Origin: an uncultured bacterium
Lineage (GTDB): Bacteria > Acidobacteriota > Aminicenantia > Aminicenantales > CALLJL01
Direction of reading: 5' to 3'
Length of the DNA stretch: 64,000 bases
Assembly: GCA_938092135.1 (NCBI GenBank)
Contig: CALLJL010000023.1
Span: forward strand, 124,001-188,000
Under the pieces are notes generated by a model. The model saw nothing but the letters and a program-made list of their open reading frames with translations, had not been told where the DNA came from and did not search any database. Made by a program: the position numbers and the translations under genes. The stretch's first letter is position 1, and every line of letters starts with the position of its first letter. Of this stretch, positions 1-8,646 are shown piece after piece.

Positions 1-1
1 T

Positions 2-157
2 TTCCTTCAGAAGGTGCAGTATCTTTCGCGTCAAGACATTGAAAAAAGTTGTAGTTCAAAATCAATAATTGAACGTTTTCGCACGCTTATAAGTCTCGTC
101 AAAGCAGGAGAAGAAGCTCGGAAGAAAAAAGCTATCTTGCCTCAAAAAATAAGCTGA
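2..157 (+). CDS. C-terminal end of an unidentified protein
   Basis: A reading frame is open from the first bases of the window to a TGA at 155-157 and gives 51 residues. It is lysine- and serine-rich with a basic patch (EEARRKKK-like, here EARKKK) near the end. No start is visible because the gene begins upstream of the window. I do not recognise the family. It lies about 90 bases before tRNA-Arg on the same strand. It could also be a chance open frame. Confidence 0.4.
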   Translation, partial: FLQKVQYLSRQDIEKSCSSKSIIERFRTLISLVKAGEEARKKKAILPQKIS

Positions 158-248
158 GAAGAAAATAAATTTAATAGGGATTCAAAATCAAAAAATTGAA
201 AAAAGAAAGGTAAATGGTTTATATTTAATATAGCATAGAAAAAGGAGT

Positions 249-323
249 ACGCCTGTAGCTCAGTAAGGATAGAGCGAGGGATTCCTAATCCCTAGGTCGT
301 GGGTTCGAATCCCACCAGGCGTA
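249..323 (+). tRNA. tRNA-Arg (anticodon CCT)
   Basis: A full cloverleaf can be drawn. The acceptor stem ACGCCTG pairs with CAGGCGT, the D stem is GCTC/GAGC, the anticodon stem AGGGA/TCCCT encloses the loop TTCCTAA, and the T arm is GTGGG-TTCGAAT-CCCAC. Anticodon CCT reads AGG (Arg). The discriminator base is A and no CCA is encoded. The 5-base variable loop is of the normal class I type. Confidence 0.95.
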
Positions 324-348
324 CTTATAAATTTATTGGAGAGCTGGG

Positions 349-1020
349 ATGAAAAGGCGAGAGCGAAAACACTTGAAAGAGGACGAGTTTGTTTCCACTA
401 TGACTAAAATGATTCGTTTTTTTCGCCAGTACCAGAGAGAATTAAAAATTGCAGCTGTTTCTCTAGCCATAATTATTGGACTTATAGCCGTCATCAGAGT
501 CATTCAGATAAAAAGCTCGGAACGAGCCAATATGGAGCTGGCCACAATTTTAAAACTTAGCAATAATCTTAGAAACAAAGTCTCGTCGCTTGAAGAAGTT
601 CCTAACGAAGTGACCGAGCTTGAAAAATTGGCTGGCCGCGGTAAATTTTCCCGTCTAGCTTATCTTTATCTGGCCACTTACTGGGTAGAAAAAAATGACC
701 TAGCTAAGGCTCAATCTTACCTTGAGAAATTTCCTGATCAACCCCGTGATTTATTTTACTATCAGGCCCTCGACTTGCTTGGTGAGATTTTAATATGGCG
801 TCAGGAATATAATCGAGCTATCGAGCTTTATGAAGCTTTAGAAAAGGAAAAAAATATGCCTTATGTAAGAGAGTCAATATTAATTCATCTGGCTGAGGCT
901 TTGGAAAAGAAGGGTGAACAAAAGAAAGCCCTGGAAAAATATCGCCAGCTTCAGCAGGAATTTCCTTATTCTGCCTATGTCTGGAATATTGCCGATAGAA
1001 TCCGTCGTCTCGGTGGTTGA
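349..1020 (+). CDS. YfgM-like membrane-anchored TPR protein
   Basis: This 223-residue protein has a short basic cytoplasmic N-terminus, one transmembrane helix at about residues 34-52 and a C-terminal run of TPR-type helical repeats (about 95-220). The repeats include the hallmark spacing in NRAIELYEALEKEK and KALEKYRQLQQEFP. That architecture matches the YfgM/TPR_21 family, whose E. coli member is an inner-membrane partner of SecYEG and periplasmic chaperones. The start at 349 follows GGAGAGCTGGG, an acceptable ribosome site. It stands 25 bases after tRNA-Arg and may be co-transcribed with it. The family call rests on architecture rather than on a unique motif. Confidence 0.7.
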   Translation: MKRRERKHLKEDEFVSTMTKMIRFFRQYQRELKIAAVSLAIIIGLIAVIRVIQIKSSERANMELATILKLSNNLRNKVSSLEEVPNEVTELEKLAGRGKFSRLAYLYLATYWVEKNDLAKAQSYLEKFPDQPRDLFYYQALDLLGEILIWRQEYNRAIELYEALEKEKNMPYVRESILIHLAEALEKKGEQKKALEKYRQLQQEFPYSAYVWNIADRIRRLGG

Positions 1021-1032
1021 ACAAGATTAGTC

Positions 1033-1339
<307 letters not shown>

Positions 1340-1397
1340 TAGGCCTGAATAACTTTTTCAATTTTTTATTAAAAAAAAAGAAACTAACTTTTTTAAA

Positions 1398-2318
1398 ATG
1401 ATAAATGAGAAGAAGAGAGGCCTATGGCTTAATTTAGTTCTTTTTATTTTGACGGTATTTTCAACTTTTATAGTCGGCGTTAACTGGAGTACGAGCTTTG
1501 AATTAGCTGAGGATCTGGCTGAGCTGCCAGCTTCGGAAATAGATTTCAATATATGGGCAAGCCCTAAAGTTTTTATATTAAGTGGCATTTATGCCTTTGT
1601 TCTTCTGGCCATTCTTGTGGGGCACGAACTTGGTCATTATTTAACCTGCCGGCACTACCGGTTGGAAGCTACCTTACCTTATTTCATTCCTGCTCCGACT
1701 CTTGTTGGAACTCTTGGTGCTTTTATTCGGATTCGCTCACCTATTACAAAAAAAAGTCAGCTTTTTGATATTGGTTTGGCCGGGCCGCTGACAGGCTTCC
1801 TTCTTTCCGTTCCGACTGTTGTTTATGGCTTAGCCAATTCCAAATTAGTCCCTTCTTTGCCCCAGGCTGGGACAATCTATTTTGGCGAACCCCTCTTTTT
1901 CAAGGCTGTAGAAAAAATCATTCTTGGCTCTGTTTCTGATAAATATGATTTAGTTTTGCATCCCGTGGGGGTGGCTGGATGGGTTGGCATTTTAATTACT
2001 GCCTTTAATCTTTTTCCTGTTGGCCAGCTAGATGGCGGACATATAGCCTATGCCCTTTGGGGGGCTCGAGCTCAAAGATTGGGTCGACTGGTTCTTGGGC
2101 TTTTTGTCCTCATGGGCATTTTCCTTTGGATCGGCTGGCTTGTCTGGTCAGGGTTAATTTTGGTTCTAGGCTTAAAACATCCTCAGGTGGCCGATGAATA
2201 TGAAAGATTAAGTCCAGGAAGGAGGATTCTTGGCTGGGTGGCAGTTGCTATTTTTGTTCTTTCCTTTATCCCTGATCCCATTAAAGGATATAGTCTTATA
2301 AAGATAATTCTGGGCTGA
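1398..2318 (+). CDS. M50 family site-2-type intramembrane metalloprotease
   Basis: A 306-residue multi-pass membrane protein. The zinc-binding HELGH motif lies at about residues 76-80 inside a hydrophobic helix. The second family motif, NLFPVGQLDGGH, lies at about 205-216 and supplies the third metal ligand (Asp in LDGG). Several further hydrophobic helices follow. These two motifs define the S2P/M50 proteases that cut substrates within the membrane; this one lacks a PDZ domain and resembles the compact metal-dependent hydrolases of that family. The ATG start has only a weak upstream purine stretch. No substrate can be inferred from the neighbours. Confidence 0.85.
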   Translation: MINEKKRGLWLNLVLFILTVFSTFIVGVNWSTSFELAEDLAELPASEIDFNIWASPKVFILSGIYAFVLLAILVGHELGHYLTCRHYRLEATLPYFIPAPTLVGTLGAFIRIRSPITKKSQLFDIGLAGPLTGFLLSVPTVVYGLANSKLVPSLPQAGTIYFGEPLFFKAVEKIILGSVSDKYDLVLHPVGVAGWVGILITAFNLFPVGQLDGGHIAYALWGARAQRLGRLVLGLFVLMGIFLWIGWLVWSGLILVLGLKHPQVADEYERLSPGRRILGWVAVAIFVLSFIPDPIKGYSLIKIILG

Positions 2319-2500
2319 TTCTTGGGAAGAAAGATAATTCGGGATTTTCACAAAAATTGTGGAAAAATTGTGGAAAAGTGAGGGAATGGAGCTTCAAAAA
2401 AATCGAAATTTCTTGCAATTATGGCAAAATGCACACAATTTCGTCATTATTCGGGAAAAGTTCGGCCATTGATATATTTTATTGAAAATAAAAGATTTTA

Positions 2501-3244
2501 ATGAAAAATAGGGAAAACAAATCACTTCTGGAGACGGAACTCAGGAGATTAAAAGGTGAATTTCTTCGCTTGCGCCATCTTTATCTTGAAGGCAAGATTT
2601 CCCAAAAAGAGTTTGTGAAAGAGTTAAAAAAACTTAGATTTAAAGATAATGAGGGCAAATATTGGACTATAGGCGCTCAAAGTGGCCAGTGGTATTATTT
2701 TGATGGCCAGAACTGGATCAAGGCTGAGCCGCCCCTCAGCCATGAGATAGGAGAAGAAGCATCAGAAATTTCAACTCCTTCCCCCGATGATAGAAAAATG
2801 GTTAAAAAAAGTCTCGAGGGAGGAGATGGGGTTAAATTGTTTTCTAAATCTTTTAGAATTTCTCCTGAAGAATCCCTTTTTGATAGAGAGTTAGAATCTG
2901 CGAATCAGAAACAAAAAAGAGAAAAATTTCGCCTCCTTTCCCTTCCTCTTGGATCCACCAGTCTTTTTTTTGGCGGTCTGGGTCTCCTATTGGGGGTTAT
3001 GAGCGGCGCTATTGCCGGCTCAACCAGGTTTTTTATTCATTCCTTCCACTTCCTTCCTGTTTTTCTACAGGAAATAATGGGTAAGCTCACTGGAGGGATT
3101 ATCTTTGCAGCCCTCGGTGGCTTGGCTGGTTTTGTTTCTGGCTGGGTGGCTGGAGTACTGGTTTCCCTTTTTTTTAATTTTACTTCCTCATTGACCGGGG
3201 GACTTGTGATTAGAGGGGAAAGAGATAAGAGGGGAAAGGATTAG
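2501..3244 (+). CDS. Membrane protein with N-terminal helical/WW-like segment, function unknown
   Basis: This 247-residue protein has three parts. Residues 1-45 form a charged helix pair resembling a short oligomerisation (SHOCT-like) segment. Residues 48-78 hold a compact aromatic motif (YWTIGAQSGQWYYFDGQNW) of a kind I associate with uncharacterised multi-domain bacterial membrane proteins. The C-terminal half contains two glycine-rich hydrophobic stretches (about 150-175 and 195-230) that are probably membrane helices. No catalytic motif is visible. It is the last gene of the plus-strand run and converges on hypF across a pentanucleotide repeat. Confidence 0.6.
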   Translation: MKNRENKSLLETELRRLKGEFLRLRHLYLEGKISQKEFVKELKKLRFKDNEGKYWTIGAQSGQWYYFDGQNWIKAEPPLSHEIGEEASEISTPSPDDRKMVKKSLEGGDGVKLFSKSFRISPEESLFDRELESANQKQKREKFRLLSLPLGSTSLFFGGLGLLLGVMSGAIAGSTRFFIHSFHFLPVFLQEIMGKLTGGIIFAALGGLAGFVSGWVAGVLVSLFFNFTSSLTGGLVIRGERDKRGKD

Positions 3245-3255
3245 TTTTTATTTTA

Positions 3256-3325
3256 TTCTTTTCTTTTCTTTTCTTTTCTTTTCTCTTCTCTTCTCTTCTC
3301 TTCTCTTCTCTTCTCTTCTCTTCTC
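3256..3325. repeat. Compound pentanucleotide repeat (TTCTT)5(TTCTC)9
   Basis: Five perfect TTCTT units (3256-3280) are followed without a break by nine perfect TTCTC units (3281-3325). The array fills the space between the converging genes ending at 3244 (+) and 3324 (-), and its last unit touches the hypF stop codon. On the minus strand it is a pure purine tract. Such arrays change length by replication slippage; here it can affect only the 3' ends of both transcripts. Confidence 0.95.
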
Positions 3326-5642
3326 ATTCAGATTTTAGCCGACAAAGAACGTGATAAATCTGTCCGAGAGAGATTGATTCATCATTGGGTGAATAACGAA
3401 GGGGTCTAATTACCTGAAAGCCTGCCTCCTTCAATAATTCTGTGGTCATCATCGTCAGCCAACGATTGAGAAAGACACCGCCGCCAAGAGCCACCAATTG
3501 AAAATCAAAGTCTCGATGTAGCTCGCGAGAGACCTCAGTTATCAGGACGGCTAAGGTTCGGTGAAATTTTGTGGCTATGGTTTCAAGGGGAATACCTTTT
3601 CTTTTATCCCTGAGGATAGATTCAAACATTGGGCCAAAGAATATTTTCCAGGGCCATAAATTTTTTTCAATTTTATAAGGATAAAATTCCTGCCCTTCCA
3701 TTGAAACGAGAGCCTCAAGTCTCATGGCTGCTTCAGCTTCAAATTCAAGCTCTTCTGGAGCTATACCAAGAATCCAGGCTACAGCATCAAAGAGGCGGCC
3801 ACAGCTTGAAGTTGGGGGTGAATTAATTTCTTTTCTAATGGCCGAAAGAACAATTTCAATTTGCTTGGGGTCAATATGGATTATTGATGATAGACGATCG
3901 GCTTCAGGTTCCATAAAGCTTAAAAGATGAGCTAAGGCCATCCGCCAGGGTTGCCGAGCCGCTAGATCCCCTCCGGGCAGAGGGACATAGGCAAAATGGG
4001 CTAAACGTTGAAAATCAAGACCAGAGGCCAGAATAAATTCGCCTCCCCAGGCGGCTTTATCTAAACCATAACCGTATCCATCAAAGGCTATGCCTAAAAC
4101 TTTTGTTTCCGGTGAAATTTTATGTTCAAGAAAAGAGGCCAAGATATGGGCATAATGATGTTGGACCTGAAAATGGGGCAAGCCTGTCTTTCGAGCAAAG
4201 AGAGTTGTTCTAAAGTGGGGGTGCAAATCACTGGCGACAACAGCTGGCTTAAGATCAAAGAGTCTTATAAAGTGTTCGAGGGCCTCCTCAAAATAGAGAT
4301 AATTTTTATATTCATCGAGATCACCGAGAAACTGACTCGTTATAACGGTGCCGCGCTTATAGGCTGAAATAGTAACCTTAAGTTCTCCTCCTAAAGCGAG
4401 GAGATGTCTGTCGGTTTCAAGAGAAGAATCAATTCTTTCAGGATAGGGAACATACCCTCTGGCTCGTCTCAAAAAAAGGGGTTGATCTTGGATAATTTTT
4501 ATTACCGAATCATCGGCTCTCATAGCGATTGGCCGATTATGGGTCAGAATAAAATCGCAGAGCCCAGCTATTCCCTCTTCTTCTTCCTTCATAATAGGGG
4601 CGTCTTTTTGGTTGGAACTTGTGGCCACAACCAAATCAATTTCCTGAAGAAGAAGATGATGGAGTGGAGTATAGGGAAGCATTAGGCCGATTTCTTTAAG
4701 ATGGGGAGCAATCCCTGGCAGATCTTTCTTTTTTTGAAGGAGGATAATGGGCCGAGAAGCTGAGATTAACCATTCCCTTTCTGCCTGATTTACCCAGGCA
4801 ATTTCCTCCACAATAGATAAGTCCCTGGCCATTAAAGCCAGAGGTTTAAACTGGCGAGCTTTAATCAGGCGAAGCCGGGAAATTGCCTGGTCATTGCGGG
4901 CATCAGCCATTAAGTGAAAGCCACCTAGCCCTTTAACGGCAACTATATAGCCTTCTTTTAAAAGCTCGGCCGCCCGCTCAATTCCTCCAGGTAGAGACCG
5001 GCCCGTGGCCGCCTCAATAAGTTCTACCTGGGGGCCACAGAGGGGGCAGGCAATGGGTTGGGCGTGATAGCGGCGATCAGAGGGATCATGATATTCCCGC
5101 GAACAATCTTGACACATGGTAAAAGAAGCCATGGTTGTTCTAGGTCGGTCATAGGGAAGCCTTTGGACAATCGTATATCGAGGACCGCAGTTGGTACAGT
5201 TTGTAAAGGGATAACGATAGCGCCTCTGGGATGGATCCATTATTTCTTGATAGCAAGCCTCACAGGTGGCTACATCGGGAGAAATGAAAGCAAAACTTTC
5301 TTCATCTTTAGAAGTAATGATGGAAAATTCTCTTTGATCTTCAAAGGCATCGGACTCAATTCTCATTTCTTGTAGGAATGCTAGAGGCGGTTTTTCTTCT
5401 TTTAAAGCGAGAAGAAATTTTTTTAAATCTCGGTCCTTAAAATTTTCGAGATGGATTTCCACCCCGCGACCGGTATTCCTTACCCAGCCATAGAAGCCAA
5501 ATCTTGTGGCCAAACGGTGGACAAAGGGACGAAAGCCAACCCCCTGGACGACACCATGAATAATAATTCTTACAGCCTGAGGAGAACTTTCTTTTTGAGG
5601 AAAAAGAGAGTTTAGATCAAAGAGCTTATCTTTAATTTCCAC
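3324..5642 (-). CDS. hypF: Carbamoyltransferase HypF (NiFe hydrogenase maturation)
   Basis: HypF turns carbamoyl phosphate into the thiocarbamate on HypE, the source of the CN ligands of NiFe hydrogenases. All domains are present in order: acylphosphatase (GVVQGVGFRPFVHRL), the double zinc finger with four CxxC pairs (CEAC, CTNC, CQDC, CPLC), a YrdC-like domain (KGLGGFHLMADA) and the Kae1-like carbamoyltransferase domain ending in GGGVFLNRWL. The frame is open with an ATG as far as 5723, but that would overlap queH by 92 bases. The GTG at 5640-5642 overlaps queH by 11 bases, has GGAAAAAGG upstream and gives 772 residues, close to the family norm, so I chose it. No other hyp genes or hydrogenase subunits are in the window. 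Confidence 0.93.
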   Translation of the reverse strand: MEIKDKLFDLNSLFPQKESSPQAVRIIIHGVVQGVGFRPFVHRLATRFGFYGWVRNTGRGVEIHLENFKDRDLKKFLLALKEEKPPLAFLQEMRIESDAFEDQREFSIITSKDEESFAFISPDVATCEACYQEIMDPSQRRYRYPFTNCTNCGPRYTIVQRLPYDRPRTTMASFTMCQDCSREYHDPSDRRYHAQPIACPLCGPQVELIEAATGRSLPGGIERAAELLKEGYIVAVKGLGGFHLMADARNDQAISRLRLIKARQFKPLALMARDLSIVEEIAWVNQAEREWLISASRPIILLQKKKDLPGIAPHLKEIGLMLPYTPLHHLLLQEIDLVVATSSNQKDAPIMKEEEEGIAGLCDFILTHNRPIAMRADDSVIKIIQDQPLFLRRARGYVPYPERIDSSLETDRHLLALGGELKVTISAYKRGTVITSQFLGDLDEYKNYLYFEEALEHFIRLFDLKPAVVASDLHPHFRTTLFARKTGLPHFQVQHHYAHILASFLEHKISPETKVLGIAFDGYGYGLDKAAWGGEFILASGLDFQRLAHFAYVPLPGGDLAARQPWRMALAHLLSFMEPEADRLSSIIHIDPKQIEIVLSAIRKEINSPPTSSCGRLFDAVAWILGIAPEELEFEAEAAMRLEALVSMEGQEFYPYKIEKNLWPWKIFFGPMFESILRDKRKGIPLETIATKFHRTLAVLITEVSRELHRDFDFQLVALGGGVFLNRWLTMMTTELLKEAGFQVIRPLRYSPNDESISLGQIYHVLCRLKSE

Positions 5643-6204
5643 CTTGTTTTGCCTTTTTCCTCTGTCTTTCCTTATAGCTATAAAGGCAGCCACAGTAATC
5701 TTGTCGATATAGACCAAGTTCACGGCTCAGAAGGACACTTTTAGCAAAGCCATCCTTTTTTTTGAAATCAGCAGATAGAAAATTTATTCCATATTTTCGG
5801 GCCAATTCTTCACCGAGAAAGTTAAGGGTTTGACTTTTCTTCCAGGGACTTATACTCATAACTGTCGTGAAAAAGGGGAAACCCTGGGCTAAAGCTTTTT
5901 GAGCCGTTTTTTCAAGTCTAATGGCGTAGCAAAGGTCACAGCGGCGGCCCATCTCTGGCTCATCCTTTAACTCTTCGGTGAGTTGAAACCAGCGGTCAAA
6001 ATCAGGAACTTCCTCAATTAGGGGAATATTGAGCCAATTAGCTACCTTTTGCATTTCTTGAAAGCGAAGATTATATTCTTCAGGCGGATAGATATTAGGA
6101 TTGTAGAAAAAAGCTGTGGGCTCAAAATTTTCTTTCAGCAGACGAAGAACATAGGCCCCATCAGGAGCACAGCAAGTGTGAACAAGAATTTTCCTTTGGC
6201 TCAT
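5632..6204 (-). CDS. queH: Epoxyqueuosine reductase QueH
   Basis: QueH (formerly DUF208) performs the last step of tRNA queuosine synthesis and replaces QueG in many anaerobes. Visible family marks are the N-terminal Cys pair in HTCCAP, the RRCDLC motif and DYCGC; these cysteines bind the iron-sulfur cluster and iron centre in the family. From the Met at 6204 the protein has 190 residues and begins right before the conserved strand, as in homologues. An upstream in-frame ATG at 6255 would add 17 non-conserved residues. It is the first gene of a two-gene unit with hypF. Confidence 0.88.
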   Translation of the reverse strand: MSQRKILVHTCCAPDGAYVLRLLKENFEPTAFFYNPNIYPPEEYNLRFQEMQKVANWLNIPLIEEVPDFDRWFQLTEELKDEPEMGRRCDLCYAIRLEKTAQKALAQGFPFFTTVMSISPWKKSQTLNFLGEELARKYGINFLSADFKKKDGFAKSVLLSRELGLYRQDYCGCLYSYKERQRKKAKQGGN

Positions 6205-6472
6205 CCTTTCATTATAAAACAAAAGGGAAGCCTGTAAAGATTTTTCATCTTTCAAGTAGAGAAATAATATTCATAGAAACATGATATTAAAAATAAATGC
6301 CTCAATTAAAGATAACATATATAAACTGGAAAGCATAATTGAATAATAGGTCTAATTGTTTTTTCTCGAAGACCAGCGGAGGAGATTTAAATTTTCCGGC
6401 AATTAGAGGCATGGCCAAGGTTTGCCATTTGAATAATTCAATTTTTAATAAATCCAAAAAATCAGCGATCAA

Positions 6473-7189
6473 CTAAAAGGGGTGAAGGGAATCAAGCCTC
6501 TGTTCAAGATGGCTGATCTTAATATTTATTGAATCGATTTTTTCGTAAAAAGGGGTAAGTTTTTCATTTTTAAATCTAAGGGTGTCGGTAATTCGACCAA
6601 GGGTGATTAAAAAACCATTGGCCTGTTCGTCCAAATCTTTTATTTTTTCCTCCAATTTACTCCTCTTCCTTTGCCAGGCTGCCTTTAATTTTAGGCTATC
6701 TTTTTCATCGATCATTTCGACTATCGATGAAGCCGAAGAATTTAAAGTCAAGTTTGAATTCAATCCTTCTTCAATTGGTGAAGCCGAAAAGGGCTTGGTC
6801 TGAATTGTTTTTAAATTATTTTGAAGATGATTAAGCTGCTGGACAATCTGTTGCTTTTTCTTTTCTAGGGAGTCAAGGCTTCGAAAAATAGCCTCAGCGC
6901 CGTCGATGGCTAATTTGAGCTCATAAACAATTCGGCCAAGTTCCAGCCAGAGACTTTCTTTCTTCTTTTTCTCCCTCATTATTTGTCTTCGCAGATGAAT
7001 CTGTAACGACCGGTTTTTAGCCCCTAGGAAGAAAAAATCAATCTTTCGCCTCAGATCTTTGTCACGAAGGAAAATAAAAAGGGAAAGCAAGCCAATAAGG
7101 GCGATAAGAAGCCAGAAGAGCCAGAAGGGCAAACCTTCCTGAGCTGCGGTTTTGGTCTCTATTGGGTTTAATTGAATCAAGTTAATCAA
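6473..7189 (-). CDS. Membrane-anchored coiled-coil protein, function unknown
   Basis: The 238-residue protein has one strong hydrophobic helix near the N-terminus (about residues 20-42, WLFWLLIALIGLLSLFIF), a basic segment, and then long heptad-rich charged helices (about 75-135 and 160-235) predicted to form coiled coils. There is no signal cleavage site, so it is probably anchored in the inner membrane with its coil in the cytoplasm. I do not recognise a family. The 268 bases between it and queH contain no gene that I can see. Confidence 0.65.
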   Translation of the reverse strand: MINLIQLNPIETKTAAQEGLPFWLFWLLIALIGLLSLFIFLRDKDLRRKIDFFFLGAKNRSLQIHLRRQIMREKKKKESLWLELGRIVYELKLAIDGAEAIFRSLDSLEKKKQQIVQQLNHLQNNLKTIQTKPFSASPIEEGLNSNLTLNSSASSIVEMIDEKDSLKLKAAWQRKRSKLEEKIKDLDEQANGFLITLGRITDTLRFKNEKLTPFYEKIDSINIKISHLEQRLDSLHPF

Positions 7190-7230
7190 GGTTCAGTCCT
7201 GCCATCTTAAATTCAAAAGCCCTATATTTC

Positions 7231-8565
7231 TTACTTGATTTTTCTTTCTCTTTGAATTATTAAGGGAATAAGATTTTTCTCTTTTCTTTTGGTTTCAGAT
7301 TCAGCAAATTTATAATTATCAATACCCCATTGGATTAAATCAAGAGCAGCGGCGAGATTTTCTTCAAAAATAGGTTGGATATCCCTTTCAGAATTAAAAA
7401 AACCTCCATGGAAGATATCCACAGGTGGTAGCTCAATGGTAAAGGCAGGAATTCCTCTGGTTCCATAGGCCCAGTCGGTAGTATCGCCATTGGTAAGATA
7501 AAGCATGGTGCTAGCTTGCCCGAAATCATAGCGCCTTCCATGAACGCTGGCCATGAGATCAGACATCCTTTTAGCCAAATTAAATAAAAGCTGATATTTA
7601 TCAGCTGGGGTTACTGTAAAACCCCAAGGAAATAAAATTATTTGAGAATAACTGTGATAGCTTATTAGAGCCTGAAACTGGTAATTGGAAAAAAGATCTC
7701 TGACCGCTCTCGTTTCCGGTTCAGAAAAGGGAGCCATACCCCGGTAGGTTTCAGAGGCAGGATTTGGACTTGATCCGCGATTATCTATGCCCCAGTTGAA
7801 ACCATAATTGCGGTTGAGATCGACTCCAAAACTTCCATCACTGTTTAAGCGTCGGTTTTTTCGCCAGTATCGATAAAATTTTATGGAATATTCAAGGCCG
7901 TCGGGATTAACCAAAGGAATAATCCAAATCTGGGCTTCATTAACCAAATTTTGAACCCGAGGATTAAGAGCGTAATTTTCAACAAGATAAAGACCGAGAT
8001 AAAGGGGTACTTCTACTGAAATCCATTCCCGAGCATGGTGGCACCCTAAAAAGAGGAATCCAGGCTCAGGTTCATTTAAATTAACATTGTCGCTTATTTT
8101 TAAAGCCAGGATCTGCCGTCCCTCAAGGCTACGACCTAAATCTTCGAGACGACAAAGAGAGGGGAATTTCTCGGCCAATTTTTTTAAATCAGCGATCAAC
8201 TCATTATAGGAATGGTAAATTCCATTTCCTCCAGAAGTTAAAGACATTTCTTTTGATGGCCGAGCGGGCGCAAAAAAAGGAGTTTCAAGACGAAAGATAA
8301 GACCTGAAGATAGGAGAAAGTTTAGATCCTGGGGCTTAGCCACAAGATAAATTCTGGACTCGGTTTCCATGATAAAATCAAGAGGCTCAGGCGTGGAGGT
8401 TAAAATGGCTAGGCTGATCGGATTTTTTTCTATACTGACGATTTCAATTTCTTCTGGATTGGAATGTAAGGAAAGAGGGAAAGCGTAAACGGAGCTAGCC
8501 CCAAGAAAAAAGATAAAATTGAGAAGAAAAGAAAATTTTAATTTTTTTTCAGCCATTTCTTTCAT
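7231..8565 (-). CDS. Secreted M14 zinc carboxypeptidase
   Basis: A 444-residue exported metallocarboxypeptidase that removes C-terminal residues from peptides. The zinc ligands are in GCHHAREW (His and Glu at about 174-178) and in the later SYHSYSQ (about 303). The substrate-binding NRNYGFNW, the mobile Tyr region STMLYLTNGDTTDWAYG and the catalytic Glu in FTIELPP (about 380) are all in place, so the enzyme should be active. A hydrophobic signal peptide occupies the first 28 residues; the Met four codons in is an equally good start. It is followed downstream by the coiled-coil gene and preceded by the outer-membrane protein gene on the same strand. Confidence 0.92.
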   Translation of the reverse strand: MKEMAEKKLKFSFLLNFIFFLGASSVYAFPLSLHSNPEEIEIVSIEKNPISLAILTSTPEPLDFIMETESRIYLVAKPQDLNFLLSSGLIFRLETPFFAPARPSKEMSLTSGGNGIYHSYNELIADLKKLAEKFPSLCRLEDLGRSLEGRQILALKISDNVNLNEPEPGFLFLGCHHAREWISVEVPLYLGLYLVENYALNPRVQNLVNEAQIWIIPLVNPDGLEYSIKFYRYWRKNRRLNSDGSFGVDLNRNYGFNWGIDNRGSSPNPASETYRGMAPFSEPETRAVRDLFSNYQFQALISYHSYSQIILFPWGFTVTPADKYQLLFNLAKRMSDLMASVHGRRYDFGQASTMLYLTNGDTTDWAYGTRGIPAFTIELPPVDIFHGGFFNSERDIQPIFEENLAAALDLIQWGIDNYKFAESETKRKEKNLIPLIIQRERKIK

Positions 8566-8646
8566 CTTTATTCTATTTTAACTTTTTCTTTTCAATTCAA
8601 TCATTTAACCTTTTAATCTTTAGCTTTTCTATTCAATCAGAGGATT

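Noticed and set aside
2354-2382. Direct repeats of TTGTGGAAAA resembling DnaA boxes
   Set aside because: They deviate from TTATCCACA at a core position, only two full copies are present, and no dnaA, dnaN or gyrB genes are near.
5643-5723. Longer N-terminus of HypF
   Set aside because: It would overlap queH by 92 bases and would make the protein longer than the family norm.
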